From Mycobacterium sp. WUMAC-067 (lineage in GTDB: Bacteria; Actinomycetota; Actinomycetes; Mycobacteriales; Mycobacteriaceae), in the NCBI RefSeq assembly GCF_020217485.1, contig NZ_JAEKMI010000013.1, positions 1 through 64,000 of the forward strand: a stretch of DNA of 64,000 bases, given 5' to 3'. The position numbers and the translations under genes are program-made. The notes under the pieces were generated by a model that did no database searches, was not told where the DNA came from, and was given only the letters and a program-made list of their open reading frames with translations. Below are positions 19,624 through 27,661 of this stretch, piece by piece; position 1 is the first letter of the stretch; each line of letters begins with the position of its first letter.

Positions 19624-19752
19624 AACCCCCTTTCCTACCATTGCCACGGCCGGACGGCTCGGGCCGAGCACCGAGCCGTCCCGAGGAGCTGGATTGGGTT
19701 CGCGGCGGGCGATCCGATAGCCTTAGCTGCCAACCCATGCTGGTTTGGCCTT

Positions 19753-19838
19753 GTCCGAGTGGCGGAATGGCAGACGCGCTAGCTTGAGGTGCTAGTGCCC
19801 TACTAATGGGCGTGGGGGTTCAAGTCCCCCCTCGGACA
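19753..19838 (+). tRNA. tRNA-Leu (anticodon GAG)
   Basis: The 7-bp acceptor stem GTCCGAG/CTCGGAC, anticodon stem-loop CTAGC-TTGAGGT-GCTAG (anticodon GAG), a long variable arm (GCCCTACTAATGGGC) typical of class II tRNAs, and the T-loop GGTTCAAGT are all present. CCA is not encoded. The 3' end is copied near 22.69 kb, marking this gene as an insertion hot spot. Confidence 0.97.
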
Positions 19839-19840
19839 CA
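19821..19840 (+). repeat. Putative attachment site, left copy (in tRNA-Leu 3' end)
   Basis: CAAGTCCCCCCTCGGACACA from the T-arm to two bases past the tRNA. It recurs, shorter by one C, at 22686-22704. Integration of islands at tRNA 3' ends leaves exactly such a direct repeat. Confidence 0.65.
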
Positions 19841-19854
19841 CGACTGAGCCGAAT

Positions 19855-19878
19855 GGAATGAAGGCTCGCATTCATTCC
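19855..19878 (+). terminator. Hairpin downstream of tRNA-Leu
   Basis: GGAATGAA (19855-19862) and TTCATTCC (19871-19878) form an 8-bp stem with an 8-base loop, 16 bases past the tRNA. It is a possible tRNA terminator. The rest of the gap to 20150 shows no gene or other clear signal. Confidence 0.4.
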
Positions 19879-20150
19879 TGAGGCGATGGAGTGTGTTGAG
19901 CGGCGAAGCCGCGATCACACCCACGCTGATGTCGATTGGGCATCGCTTGATGTCCTGATTCTGCCCTCCGGCGCGATGGAACGGTGTCTTACACAGTTTC
20001 ATTTGTGCAGTTCAGCAATCCATGGTCTCCCAGCGTCTCGACGGTGAGCCATGAGGCACGAAGGGGCGACTTGGAGGTGCGCGGACTGATCGACTGAGCA
20101 TCAGACGATATGGCACCGCCGCCGCCGCTGGCGGCACCCAGCACTCACGG

Positions 20151-21002
20151 TCATAGCGTGACACCCAAATCGTCGCGAACACGACCGAGGAGATCCTGCG
20201 CCAGAGCTGCGAAGCTGGGCGCTGTGGTGGGGTTGCCGCCGTCGACCGCCGCGGCGGCCTGCGGCAGAACCGAAGTAGCTGACGTGCCTTCCTTTTCGAG
20301 AAAGCCCAACGCGCGGATGCTGACATCTCGCGCGTGTGATTCGGCGATATGCAGGCGAAAACCGACAGTCAGATCATCGGTGTCGACAGCTTGAAGCAGA
20401 CGCAGCATATCCAACGCGTCTTTTTGCTTGACCCGCTTGCCCTCGGCCTTGATGTCGTTGAGCCGTTCCTCGAACTTGATGATCTTGGCGACCAAGAGTG
20501 CGGCCGGTCCTGCCACATTGACCTCAACACAGCGATGATCGTCGGGGTCTAGCGCATGCAGGGTACGCGGGCCGTGGTCGACGAGGGCGGGTTCCAAACC
20601 GGCTGTGGGTCTGGCAGCCCACTTCTCGTGCCCGACCAGCCGCGCTGAGCGTGCACCTTTGGCAGTGCGGCCGGACTGAAACGGCGCAACCATGATGTCG
20701 ACTGCCACTTCGCCGCGGCCCACCCATCGACCAGGGTTTGCACCCTGGTTGAAGCCCACAGCTGCCATTGCGGCAGTGATCTCAGGGCTAGTCTTCAGCG
20801 ACTCCGCATTGAGGGCCAGGTCGCCGTCGGTGGTCATCGGCGGTTCAACAAAGTCGCCAGCACCAGTATGTAGATACACGGCTTGAGCGCCGACGACGAT
20901 GATCGTCGGCAGGTGCCCATCGAGCGCGTCAAGAGCGTCGAGCAGTACAGCTCGCGCCGCGACATACTCCGGTGCGTGAACGAATTCATTCTCTCCAGGC
21001 AT
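20151..21002 (-). CDS. AbiEii/MenT-like nucleotidyltransferase, putative toxin
   Basis: A 283-residue protein of the nucleotidyltransferase-fold type seen in AbiEii/MenT toxins. The N-terminal part has IIVVGAQAVYLHTG and, about 25 residues later, the metal-binding TTDGDLAL (D-x-D motif). A conserved KIIKFEERL helix lies in the middle and the C-terminal third is helical. MenT toxins add nucleotides to tRNA acceptor ends; that activity here is inference. ATG at 21002 follows GGAGCGACG and overlaps the end of the upstream regulator gene by 17 bases, the tight coupling expected for a toxin with its antitoxin. Confidence 0.72.
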   Translation of the reverse strand: MPGENEFVHAPEYVAARAVLLDALDALDGHLPTIIVVGAQAVYLHTGAGDFVEPPMTTDGDLALNAESLKTSPEITAAMAAVGFNQGANPGRWVGRGEVAVDIMVAPFQSGRTAKGARSARLVGHEKWAARPTAGLEPALVDHGPRTLHALDPDDHRCVEVNVAGPAALLVAKIIKFEERLNDIKAEGKRVKQKDALDMLRLLQAVDTDDLTVGFRLHIAESHARDVSIRALGFLEKEGTSATSVLPQAAAAVDGGNPTTAPSFAALAQDLLGRVRDDLGVTL

Positions 21003-22080
21003 CGTCGCTCCTTGCCAATATGTCGATGAGCTGCTCAGCCTCTTGGGCGAGGCGGCCTTTGGGAAGGGTCAGCAGGTCCGCGAGCACCTGGGAGATGGGT
21101 ACGACGCGCAATCCCGTCGCGGTGATGTCCACACTGGTTAGCAATGTGCGATCTCGCGGGGTCGTGATCATGACGTTGCTGGTGGCACGGTCACTGCGGA
21201 CCAGCCCGAAACTGCTGGCGGCACTGGTGATGTCATCGGCGTAGAGCGTGAGCACGGTCAGAGGAACAACCGAGGTGATGTCCGCGGGAAGATACTCGCG
21301 GGCGGCAGCCGACCCGGTGGCGGTTATGTCGTCGCGCCCCCGAATTCGGTCGAGGGTGCGTGCGACACCGCGTGGCGCGATGTAGTCCAGGACGACACCA
21401 TTGCCGTTGGTGAAGCTATAGTCGGTCACCCAGCGATCGAGGAGGGTGCGTTTCCGTACGCGGGTGATGGTGCCGTCCTCGGATCGCTCGATGGCGCCGG
21501 CATCGACCAGCGTTGGCATCAGTTTGGAGACCGCTGCAGCGCTGCTCGACGATAGATCCGCAAGTTCGCGGATCCCCAACGGTGGTTGTCGGTCGAGGAG
21601 GGTGCGGATGGTGCGCGCCGTAGCGGGGCCGGTGAGTCGGACGGTGGCCGTCGACTCTCGGGGCCGCGGCGGTTTGGGCGCACCCTCTAGGCGGATCAGC
21701 ACCGGCGGATTGGAGGCCGTCAGACTAACCCAGCCGGTCGTATCCAGGTAGCTGATGTTGGCCTCGTCCAGTTCGCGCCGGAGCGGCGGGCTGACGTACT
21801 CGCTGACGTACAGCAGAGGAGCGTCGCCGAAGGCGGCGGCCATGGTGCGCAACTGCCTTGTGATGTCCTGCACCGAGCGGCGATTCGTCGACAGCTTTAC
21901 TTCGGCCAGGAAGCTGACGGCGGCGCCGTCCTCGGTGGTCAATGTCATCCGGAAGTCGACGGCGCGGTCCGGTTCGATGCCGATCCTCCAGGACGGCGGC
22001 AGTCGCGAGCGCAGCGTCTCGACCGCTGCGTTACGTACAGCCGTTTCTCCAATCATCGCATTTCGCATCACGAGAAACAT
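20986..22080 (-). CDS. AbiEi-like winged-helix protein, putative antitoxin/autorepressor
   Basis: A 364-residue protein immediately upstream of and overlapping the nucleotidyltransferase gene. The middle carries a winged-helix region (TARTIRTLLDRQPPLGIREL, then SSSSAAAVSKLMPTLVDAG) and an N-terminal module (VSFLAEVKLSTNRRSVQDI) with a restriction-endonuclease-like E-x-K pattern. AbiEi/COG5340 proteins neutralise their toxin and repress their own promoter. Several in-frame ATGs lie close together (22080, 22068, 22065, 22056); 22080 is the outermost. An inverted repeat TTTCGCA/TGCGAAA overlaps the start region, suited to autoregulation. Confidence 0.68.
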   Translation of the reverse strand: MFLVMRNAMIGETAVRNAAVETLRSRLPPSWRIGIEPDRAVDFRMTLTTEDGAAVSFLAEVKLSTNRRSVQDITRQLRTMAAAFGDAPLLYVSEYVSPPLRRELDEANISYLDTTGWVSLTASNPPVLIRLEGAPKPPRPRESTATVRLTGPATARTIRTLLDRQPPLGIRELADLSSSSAAAVSKLMPTLVDAGAIERSEDGTITRVRKRTLLDRWVTDYSFTNGNGVVLDYIAPRGVARTLDRIRGRDDITATGSAAAREYLPADITSVVPLTVLTLYADDITSAASSFGLVRSDRATSNVMITTPRDRTLLTSVDITATGLRVVPISQVLADLLTLPKGRLAQEAEQLIDILARSDDAWRE

Positions 22081-22094
22081 GGTACTTTGCGAAA
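22061..22094. promoter_or_regulatory. Inverted repeat at the start of the antitoxin-like gene
   Basis: TTTCGCA (22061-22067) and TGCGAAA (22088-22094) are perfect 7-bp inverted arms separated by 20 bases, about two helical turns, straddling the ATG at 22080. A winged-helix autorepressor could bind here. If the true start is 22056 the repeat would lie fully upstream of the coding region. Confidence 0.4.
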
Positions 22095-22170
22095 CAGGGA
22101 AAGCACAGAGGCAACGGTCACCGAGCCTGGGTCCAACAGCAGCAAGATGAGCGCCTGGCAGATGGCACAG

Positions 22171-22535
22171 TCCCGCATTTCGCGGAGATATTGAGTTCGC
22201 CTACTCCCAAAACAGCGGCCACTACCAGATCGGGAGCGGAACCAACGAGGTGACGCTGGCTGTCGGCAATACGGATTGGGCACGGTCTACGTGCTCACGG
22301 ATCCGTCCGACATAGCCAACGTCGCGGTCATCAACAGTGCGCGAACGAATTGCTGACGGACATGTCTCGGTTCGATACAAGTAGCCGGATCATCGACGCG
22401 GCACCAGGCGACGCGGTCGTGCTGCACAACGGGAGCGAGTTCTGGGCGCTGGTGTACATCGTGAAGGTGTTCGCACGACAGGCGTTGAATCGCGAACTGG
22501 CGATCGAGTTCCGGTACGCGAGACCGCCCACCCCA
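22171..22535 (+). pseudogene. Frameshifted hypothetical gene
   Basis: Three adjacent frames read like one protein. First SPAFRGDIEFAYSQNSGHYQ and on to VTLAVGNTDW (to about 22280). Then GTVYVLTDPSDIANVAVINS (22278-22340). Then TDMSRFDTSSRIIDAAPGDA to ALNRELAIEFRYA (22350-22520). Each piece is protein-like, and a stop follows in each frame soon after it leaves off, so two indels are likely near 22280 and 22345. No intact start is seen. Family unknown. It lies inside the tRNA-Leu island remnant. Confidence 0.5.
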
Positions 22536-22685
22536 AATTTCAGCGGGTTCGTCTTCCCTGGGACAGACGCGGGCCGGCGCGGGCGAGACGCCCGACCTTG
22601 CCGGCGCAGCCGCAGCCAATCGCCGGCCGCCAGAAAGCTGACTGGTCAACGACCAACTCGAAGACCCCACCGTGTCGCAGGTGGA

Positions 22686-22704
22686 CAAGTCCCCCTCGGA
22701 CACA
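22686..22704 (+). repeat. Putative attachment site, right copy
   Basis: CAAGTCCCCCTCGGACACA repeats the tRNA-Leu 3' end (19821-19840) with one C missing. No tRNA body precedes it. 22705-22951 downstream holds no supported gene; a short hairpin GGGGACGGAGTCCCC is near 22770. Confidence 0.62.
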
Positions 22705-22951
22705 TCGTTCTTGCGGTCGGATTGACGGTGCGGCGACCAATTTCATTGGTGATCACCGGCGTAGCGGCACGGGGACGGAGTCCCCCGTCTTCTCAGCTCA
22801 TCGCCATCCTGGACGGGCCCAACACTTGTCCTTAGCACTGAAGCCTCAGTCGCCGCGCGGTCCCGGGTGTCGGAGGTGCGCGTAACACTGCGTCCAAGGC
22901 GTAGCTCGCCGCCACGCCCTCTCGTCGGTTCGAACCGGAAAGGCTGACATC

Positions 22952-23965
22952 GTGAACGTACTTGCAGCGTGGGGCTTATTTCTCATGGGTGGATCCATTT
23001 TCATCGGGTTGACATACTCCATCGTCTCGGTGGGTTTCTCAGCGGGGATATTTCAGTACCAAACGTTGGCTGTCGACGCTTTTCGTGAGAGGTTCGCCGA
23101 GATCACCGGCGGGACGGTCGAGGATTACGTCAAAGCGATTCCACGCTTCCGCAAGTTCTTCTCCCGAATTTCCTCTGATGACGGGCCGATCAGAGGCATT
23201 GGCGACGGGGTGCGGATTCTGATAGGCAGACCGGTGCGACTGACCAACGAACGACGGTGGGAAGTCTTCGACGCGCTCCAACACGGCCCAGCGTGGCGCA
23301 TAACCGAAGACACCGAAAGGCGGCTAGTTGCAGTCGCGCTCTACTGCGCGAACCTACCCATCACGCAACCGCCACCTGACAGCCTGAAGGGGAAGGCGTT
23401 TAGTGGACAGCGGCAGGCGGAATTCCTTGTCGCACAGACGAAAAACGACATCGACGACGCCCAGAGCGTCGAGGAGCTTTTCACCGTGTACCAGACTTAC
23501 CGGGCGGTGGTGCGGCGCAAATGGTTCCATGCGCTTACCGGGGGACACCGAAAGATTCTCAAAGCAAGAGCAACACCACAGCTCATCTTCTGGAAGAAAA
23601 TGTTCGCCTACTCCGGCGGGGGAACCGGTGCCGGTACCCTCCTTTTCCTGTATTCGGCGGCGCTCCGGAACGACACCCTGCGGCACCTATCCTGGCCCAC
23701 TATCGGCGGAGGGATTGGGCTGTTCCTCTTCGCGACAGGGGTTGTGAAGTCATACAACCGAGGCCGCATGGTCGACCATGACCGTACGAAATTTCGGCTA
23801 TTTGCCCAGAAACAGCCGTTGGTTGCCACAGGCGTGATGTCCGGACAGGTCGTGCTGGCATTCTTCGCCGGAATCATGATGTTGGTCTTGCTATTGCTTG
23901 CTCTGTACTTCTTCCAGGGGTTGGTGCTCGGCTTGAGCCTGAGATTGATAGGTGACCAGCCATAA
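22952..23965 (+). CDS. Hypothetical membrane protein
   Basis: A 337-residue protein of unknown family. One membrane segment is at the N-terminus (about residues 5-30, AAWGLFLMGGSIFIGLTYSI), then a soluble, charged stretch of about 180 residues with no recognised motif. Two further membrane segments follow near 215-262 (TGAGTLLFLYSAAL and GGGIGLFLFATGVV) and one or two in 295-332 (VVLAFFAGIMMLVLLLLAL). GTG at 22952 follows GGAAAGG. It lies in the variable tract between tRNA-Leu and the conserved phosphoribosyltransferase, just outside the att-like repeat, and has more A/T than the core genes. It is probably acquired. Confidence 0.75.
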   Translation: MNVLAAWGLFLMGGSIFIGLTYSIVSVGFSAGIFQYQTLAVDAFRERFAEITGGTVEDYVKAIPRFRKFFSRISSDDGPIRGIGDGVRILIGRPVRLTNERRWEVFDALQHGPAWRITEDTERRLVAVALYCANLPITQPPPDSLKGKAFSGQRQAEFLVAQTKNDIDDAQSVEELFTVYQTYRAVVRRKWFHALTGGHRKILKARATPQLIFWKKMFAYSGGGTGAGTLLFLYSAALRNDTLRHLSWPTIGGGIGLFLFATGVVKSYNRGRMVDHDRTKFRLFAQKQPLVATGVMSGQVVLAFFAGIMMLVLLLLALYFFQGLVLGLSLRLIGDQP

Positions 23966-24302
23966 TCAGCCTGCTAACCCGATCGGTCTGGGCAGTCACG
24001 ATGGCCCGCCTTCGAGCGCATGCATTCGCAATATTCGGCTGATGCGCGGTGCAACGAGGTAACCACACCAATAGCTCCCGCCGGCGTTCACCGCCCTAAT
24101 CGCAAGCCCGCAAGTCGCGTCATAGGCGGGCACAAGCCCCCACCCTTGCTGCGGCCAGCGTATGCAACCGCGGCGATCTTAACCCCAAGTTAATCCGCAG
24201 GCTCCAAACACCTTCCCGCGCAACCGTATTGCGCTACCGCAGGCCATCCACCGAGCATGCACCTCACACGGGGGCTTTCCCACGTAGGCTGGTAGACGAC
24301 CA
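23966..24302. other. Gap before the phosphoribosyltransferase gene
   Basis: No gene, hairpin or repeat is evident in these 337 bases. The stretch AACCCCAAGTTAATCCGC near 24182 is relatively AT-rich and may belong to the promoter of the downstream gene. This is the right-hand end of the variable region. Confidence 0.4.
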
Positions 24303-24980
24303 ATGAACCGACCGAACGGCTTTCTCCGGCGAACGGCGACACGCAGTTTTCGTGACCGCCGCGAGGCCGGTCGCGCGGTGGCCGAGGAGCTGACGGCCTA
24401 CCGCGGCCGCGACGACGTGCTGGTGTTCGGGCTGGCGCGCGGCGGCGTGCCGGTGGCCTGGGAGATCGCCGCCGCCCTGGGTGCCCCGCTGGATGTGTTC
24501 CTGGTGCGCAAGCTGGGAGTGCCGAACTGGTCGGAGCTGGCGATGGGCGCCCTGGCCAGCGGTGGCGGCCTGGTGATGAACGACGAGGTCGTGGCCAGCT
24601 TGCGCATCACCGACGCGCAGGTGCGCGAGGTGATCGACAGCGAGACGTCCGAACTGCTCCGGCGCGAACACGCCTACCGGGGAGGCCGGCCGATCGCCGA
24701 CCTGCGCGACCGGGTCGTCATCCTGGCCGACGACGGGATCGCCACCGGAGCCAGCATGCTGGCCGCCGTGCGGGCGGTGCGCGCCGCGGGCCCGAGATCA
24801 ATCACCGTTGCGGTCCCGGTGGGGCCGGAGTCGACCTGCCGCGACCTCGCGCGGGAGGCCGACGACGTGGTGTGCGCGACGATGCCGCCCGGATTCGAGG
24901 CGGTCGGGCAGGTCTACGACGACTTTCATCAGGTCAGTGACGACGAGGTGCGCGAGCTGCTCGCCACGCCGACCACCTGA
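24303..24980 (+). CDS. Phosphoribosyltransferase-family protein (Rv2143-like)
   Basis: A 225-residue type I phosphoribosyltransferase fold protein. The PRPP-binding loop is [15 protein letters not shown] (about residues 140-154), preceded by the typical hood region [16 protein letters not shown] and [13 protein letters not shown]. The nucleobase specificity cannot be told, and such Rv2143-type proteins have no proven reaction. The gene stands alone on the plus strand, convergent with the membrane-protein gene at 24984 (three-base gap). It marks the return to the conserved Rv2143-Rv2166c order. Confidence 0.88.
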   Translation: MNRPNGFLRRTATRSFRDRREAGRAVAEELTAYRGRDDVLVFGLARGGVPVAWEIAAALGAPLDVFLVRKLGVPNWSELAMGALASGGGLVMNDEVVASLRITDAQVREVIDSETSELLRREHAYRGGRPIADLRDRVVILADDGIATGASMLAAVRAVRAAGPRSITVAVPVGPESTCRDLAREADDVVCATMPPGFEAVGQVYDDFHQVSDDEVRELLATPTT

Positions 24981-24983
24981 GCG

Positions 24984-25313
24984 TTACTTGGCGGGCTCGT
25001 CGCTGCGGCCGTCGGCCGCGACGCTGGACTCCTCGGTCGGCTCGGTGGCGGCCTCCGGTTCGCCCTGCGCGGGCACTTCCTCGGGGTAGTCGACGTAGTC
25101 GTCCTCGTCGGGATGGGTCTCGCCCGCATCCTGATCTTCGTCACCGCCGGGCGGGCGCTGCTGGCGCTCCCGCAGGGCGTCGAGGATCAACAGGACCACA
25201 CCCACCACGCTGGCGGCGATGCACACCCAGGCGACCAGCTCGTTGCTCGTGACGACGGCGAACACCAACGCGACGAGCCCGATCAGGGCCAATACCAGCG
25301 CAATGACGAGCAT
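24984..25313 (-). CDS. Small membrane protein (Rv2144c-like)
   Basis: A 109-residue protein with two N-terminal membrane helices (LVIALVLALIGLVALVFAVV and VAWVCIAASVVGVVLLILDA) and a long acidic, Pro-rich cytoplasmic-type tail. No catalytic motif. It always sits next to wag31 in mycobacteria, so a role at the growing cell pole or envelope is plausible but unproven. ATG at 25313; 92 bases separate it from wag31. Confidence 0.82.
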   Translation of the reverse strand: MLVIALVLALIGLVALVFAVVTSNELVAWVCIAASVVGVVLLILDALRERQQRPPGGDEDQDAGETHPDEDDYVDYPEEVPAQGEPEAATEPTEESSVAADGRSDEPAK

Positions 25314-25405
25314 CGGGCATCCTCCAGGCGACGAGCGGGACTGCGGTGTTCAAGACCTAGTGTGCCAACCCCGAAGCTCGGCGAGCGTCCGGCACGGCTG
25401 AAAGA

Positions 25406-26212
25406 CTAGTTGTTGCCCCGGTTGAATTGCTCGAACCCGCCGGCATCCGCGCTGGAGTCCACGGGCGCCGCCGACCCTCGCTGGCCGAGCTCCTCGAGCT
25501 GAGACTCCAGGTAGGTCTTGAGCCGGGTGCGGTATTCACGCTCGAAGGTGCGGAGCTGCTCGAGGCGACCTTCCAGCACCGTGCGCTGCTGGTTGATGGT
25601 GCCCATGATCTCGGAATGCTTGCGTTCGGCGTCGGCCTGCAGGGCGTCGGCCTTCTCCTGGGCCTGGCGCAACTGGGTCTCCGAGCGGGACTGCGCGTCC
25701 GCCAACATCGCGTCGGCGCGCTGCCGCGCCTCGGCCACCGTGGTCTCGGCGGTGCTGCGGGCCTCGCTGAGAATCTGGTCGGCGTTGGCGCGGGCGTCGG
25801 ACAGCATCTTCTCCGACTCGGCCTGCGCGGTGCTGGTGAGCCGGTCGGCGGTGTCTTGGGCCAGGCTCAGCACCCGAGCGGCCTTCATGGCCTGTTCCTC
25901 GTTGTTGACCGCCGCGGCCGGTGCGGCGGGCGCGGCGGCGGCCTTGACGGGCTCCGGCTCGGGCTCGCGGACAGGGATGGCCTGCGTGGGCGCGGCGGCC
26001 GCGGCCGGGGCGGCGGCCCCGCCGCCGGACGCCAGCTCCTGGTCGAGCTCTTCGATCCGTTGGCGCAGATCGCTGTTCTCTTCGATGAGTCGCGTCAGCT
26101 CGGCTTCCACCAGATCGAGGAAGGCATCCACCTCGTCTTCGTTGTAGCCCCGCTTGCCGATCGGTGGCTTACTGAACGCCACATTGTGGACGTCGGCTGG
26201 TGTAAGCGGCAT
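25406..26212 (-). CDS. wag31: DivIVA/Wag31 polar-growth scaffold
   Basis: A 268-residue coiled-coil protein that marks the poles and directs cell-wall synthesis there. The N-terminal DivIVA membrane-binding domain is nearly invariant ([20 protein letters not shown]). A Pro/Ala-rich linker lies at about 61-100, and long coiled coils run through about 100-245 ([20 protein letters not shown] and heptads after it). The phosphorylated Thr73 of M. tuberculosis is in TQAIP; here the linker is changed and the equivalent Thr is at residue 76 (APTQAIP). ATG at 26212. An AT-rich upstream region (26320-26400) probably carries its own promoter. Confidence 0.97.
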   Translation of the reverse strand: MPLTPADVHNVAFSKPPIGKRGYNEDEVDAFLDLVEAELTRLIEENSDLRQRIEELDQELASGGGAAAPAAAAAPTQAIPVREPEPEPVKAAAAPAAPAAAVNNEEQAMKAARVLSLAQDTADRLTSTAQAESEKMLSDARANADQILSEARSTAETTVAEARQRADAMLADAQSRSETQLRQAQEKADALQADAERKHSEIMGTINQQRTVLEGRLEQLRTFEREYRTRLKTYLESQLEELGQRGSAAPVDSSADAGGFEQFNRGNN

Positions 26213-26474
26213 TGTTTCGTCCCCTCAAGTTCCTGTCGAACGTTCTGGAAAGTGTAGAACGCAGTGGTAGCCGTAGTGCAACTGCCGTCCATCCTGTCAC
26301 ACCAGGCGCGACGGTTGCTGATTAGCCCAATAAATAAGAGCCAATTTCAAACAATGAGGCCAATAAAATCCGAAACCTTAGAAATTTTAAATCGCGGGAA
26401 CCAAACCGACGCTAAAACGTGTCCGGACCGTCTCCGGGACGGAACGGGGGCTCAGGCCGCGGGCCGGAATCGGG

Positions 26475-26765
26475 TCACGCCGCGGCGCCGAACGCCAGCT
26501 GCATCCCGATGAACGCGACCAGCAACAGCACCATGATCGACAGGTCGAAGCGGACCGCTCCGATGGTGAGCTGGGGGATCAACCGGCGCAGCAGCTTCAC
26601 GGGCGGATCGGTGATCGACATGATGATCTCCAGCACCACCACGGTGATCCCGGTGGGATGCCAGTCCCGGCTGAACGAGCGGATGAACTCAACGACGACC
26701 CGAGCGATGAGCAGCAGCCAGAAAATGAAGAGCGCAAACCCAAGGATCTGAAAGAACAACACCAA
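26475..26765 (-). CDS. YggT-family membrane protein
   Basis: A 96-residue protein with two membrane helices (FFQILGFALFIFWLLLIARV near the start and MVLLLVAFIGMQLAFG at the end) and the YggT signature MSITDPPVKLLRRLIPQL between them. Homologue of Rv2146c. YggT proteins are linked to division and osmotic tolerance, but their biochemical role is unknown. TTG at 26765 gives the conserved start MVLFFQIL. It follows sepF in the same direction. Confidence 0.92.
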   Translation of the reverse strand: MVLFFQILGFALFIFWLLLIARVVVEFIRSFSRDWHPTGITVVVLEIIMSITDPPVKLLRRLIPQLTIGAVRFDLSIMVLLLVAFIGMQLAFGAAA

Positions 26766-26941
26766 CTGAAGTGCCCCGACCTTATCGATGAGATGCCAAG
26801 CGCCGCGGACGTGCGCGGCGCCTGCCAGCCTACCGACTCCGGGTTACCGGCCCCACCTCACGTGGCCTCGGGAGTCGTTCAACCATCCGAGTGCGCGATC
26901 GGCCGCCCGAGACGAGCCATCGCCGAGCGCGGCGGGTGCGT

Positions 26942-27595
26942 CTATTGGTAAGCGTAGAAACCGGTTTCGGCGATCCGGCGACGCTCCTCCGGGGACACGT
27001 CCACGTCGGCGGGCGACAGCAGGAACACCTTGGTCGCCACCTTGTCGAAGGAACCGCGCAGCGCGAAGGCCAGGCCGGCCGCGAAGTCGACGAGTCGCTT
27101 CGCGTCGGCGTTGTCCATCGACACCAGGTCCATGATGACCGGGGTGCCGTCGCGGAAACGCTCGCCGATGGTGCGGGCCTCGCTGTAGTCCTTCGGCCGC
27201 AATGTGGTGATCTTCGACAGCGGGTGGCCCTCTTCGAACATCATCGCCATCCGGCGCGGGTCCATCGCCAGCGCGCCGCGGGTGGAGTTGCGCAACCACG
27301 AGCCGAAGCGGGGTCCGCCCCTCTCGGCCCGGTCGAACTCGCGGGGGTGCACGGCGCCGTAGCGCGGCTCCTCGCCGTAGCCACCGCGGTAGCCCGCGGG
27401 CGGCACGTAGTCGGCCGGCTCGCGGCGCGGGTCGTCGTAGTCGTCGCCGTCGTAGCGGCCGTATCCCTGGAAAGTCTCGTCAAATCGCGGGCGCGGGAAA
27501 CCGCGGGACGGCGCGCGGTCGTCGTAATACTCGTCTTCGTAGTCGTCCATTGGGGCCATACCGAAATAGGCCTTGACTTTGTGCAGTGTGCTCAT
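26942..27595 (-). CDS. sepF: SepF, FtsZ membrane anchor / Z-ring assembly factor
   Basis: A 217-residue SepF. The N-terminal [15 protein letters not shown] is the amphipathic membrane-targeting helix, followed by a long acidic, Tyr/Arg-rich disordered linker ([10 protein letters not shown] and onwards). The globular SepF domain (about 125-210) reads from [20 protein letters not shown] to [20 protein letters not shown] and [15 protein letters not shown]. It links FtsZ to the membrane, important in actinobacteria that lack FtsA. ATG at 27595. It lies just downstream of the yggS-like gene in the ftsZ-wag31 stretch. Confidence 0.95.
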   Translation of the reverse strand: MSTLHKVKAYFGMAPMDDYEDEYYDDRAPSRGFPRPRFDETFQGYGRYDGDDYDDPRREPADYVPPAGYRGGYGEEPRYGAVHPREFDRAERGGPRFGSWLRNSTRGALAMDPRRMAMMFEEGHPLSKITTLRPKDYSEARTIGERFRDGTPVIMDLVSMDNADAKRLVDFAAGLAFALRGSFDKVATKVFLLSPADVDVSPEERRRIAETGFYAYQ

Positions 27596-27661
27596 TGCGT
27601 TGACCCTTCTAGCCCCTGGGATTCCTGGTGTTAGTGATAAAGCTGTTACTGCAGTGACTAC

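Larger units (their letters stand above)
19839..22704. mobile_element. Remnant genomic island at tRNA-Leu
   Basis: A 2.87-kb segment between the tRNA-Leu 3' end and a near-perfect copy of that end. It holds a nucleotidyltransferase toxin/antitoxin-like pair and a frameshifted gene, has lower GC than the flanks, and lacks an integrase, so it looks like a decayed or reduced insertion. M. tuberculosis carries an unrelated toxin-antitoxin locus (parDE2) in the equivalent place, which supports a hot spot. The extra accessory gene at 22952-23965 lies outside the repeat. Confidence 0.6.

Noticed and set aside
22287..22703. 138-codon minus-strand frame in the island
   Set aside because: The plus strand has better protein-like segments here (the frameshifted gene), and the frame runs through the att-like repeat.
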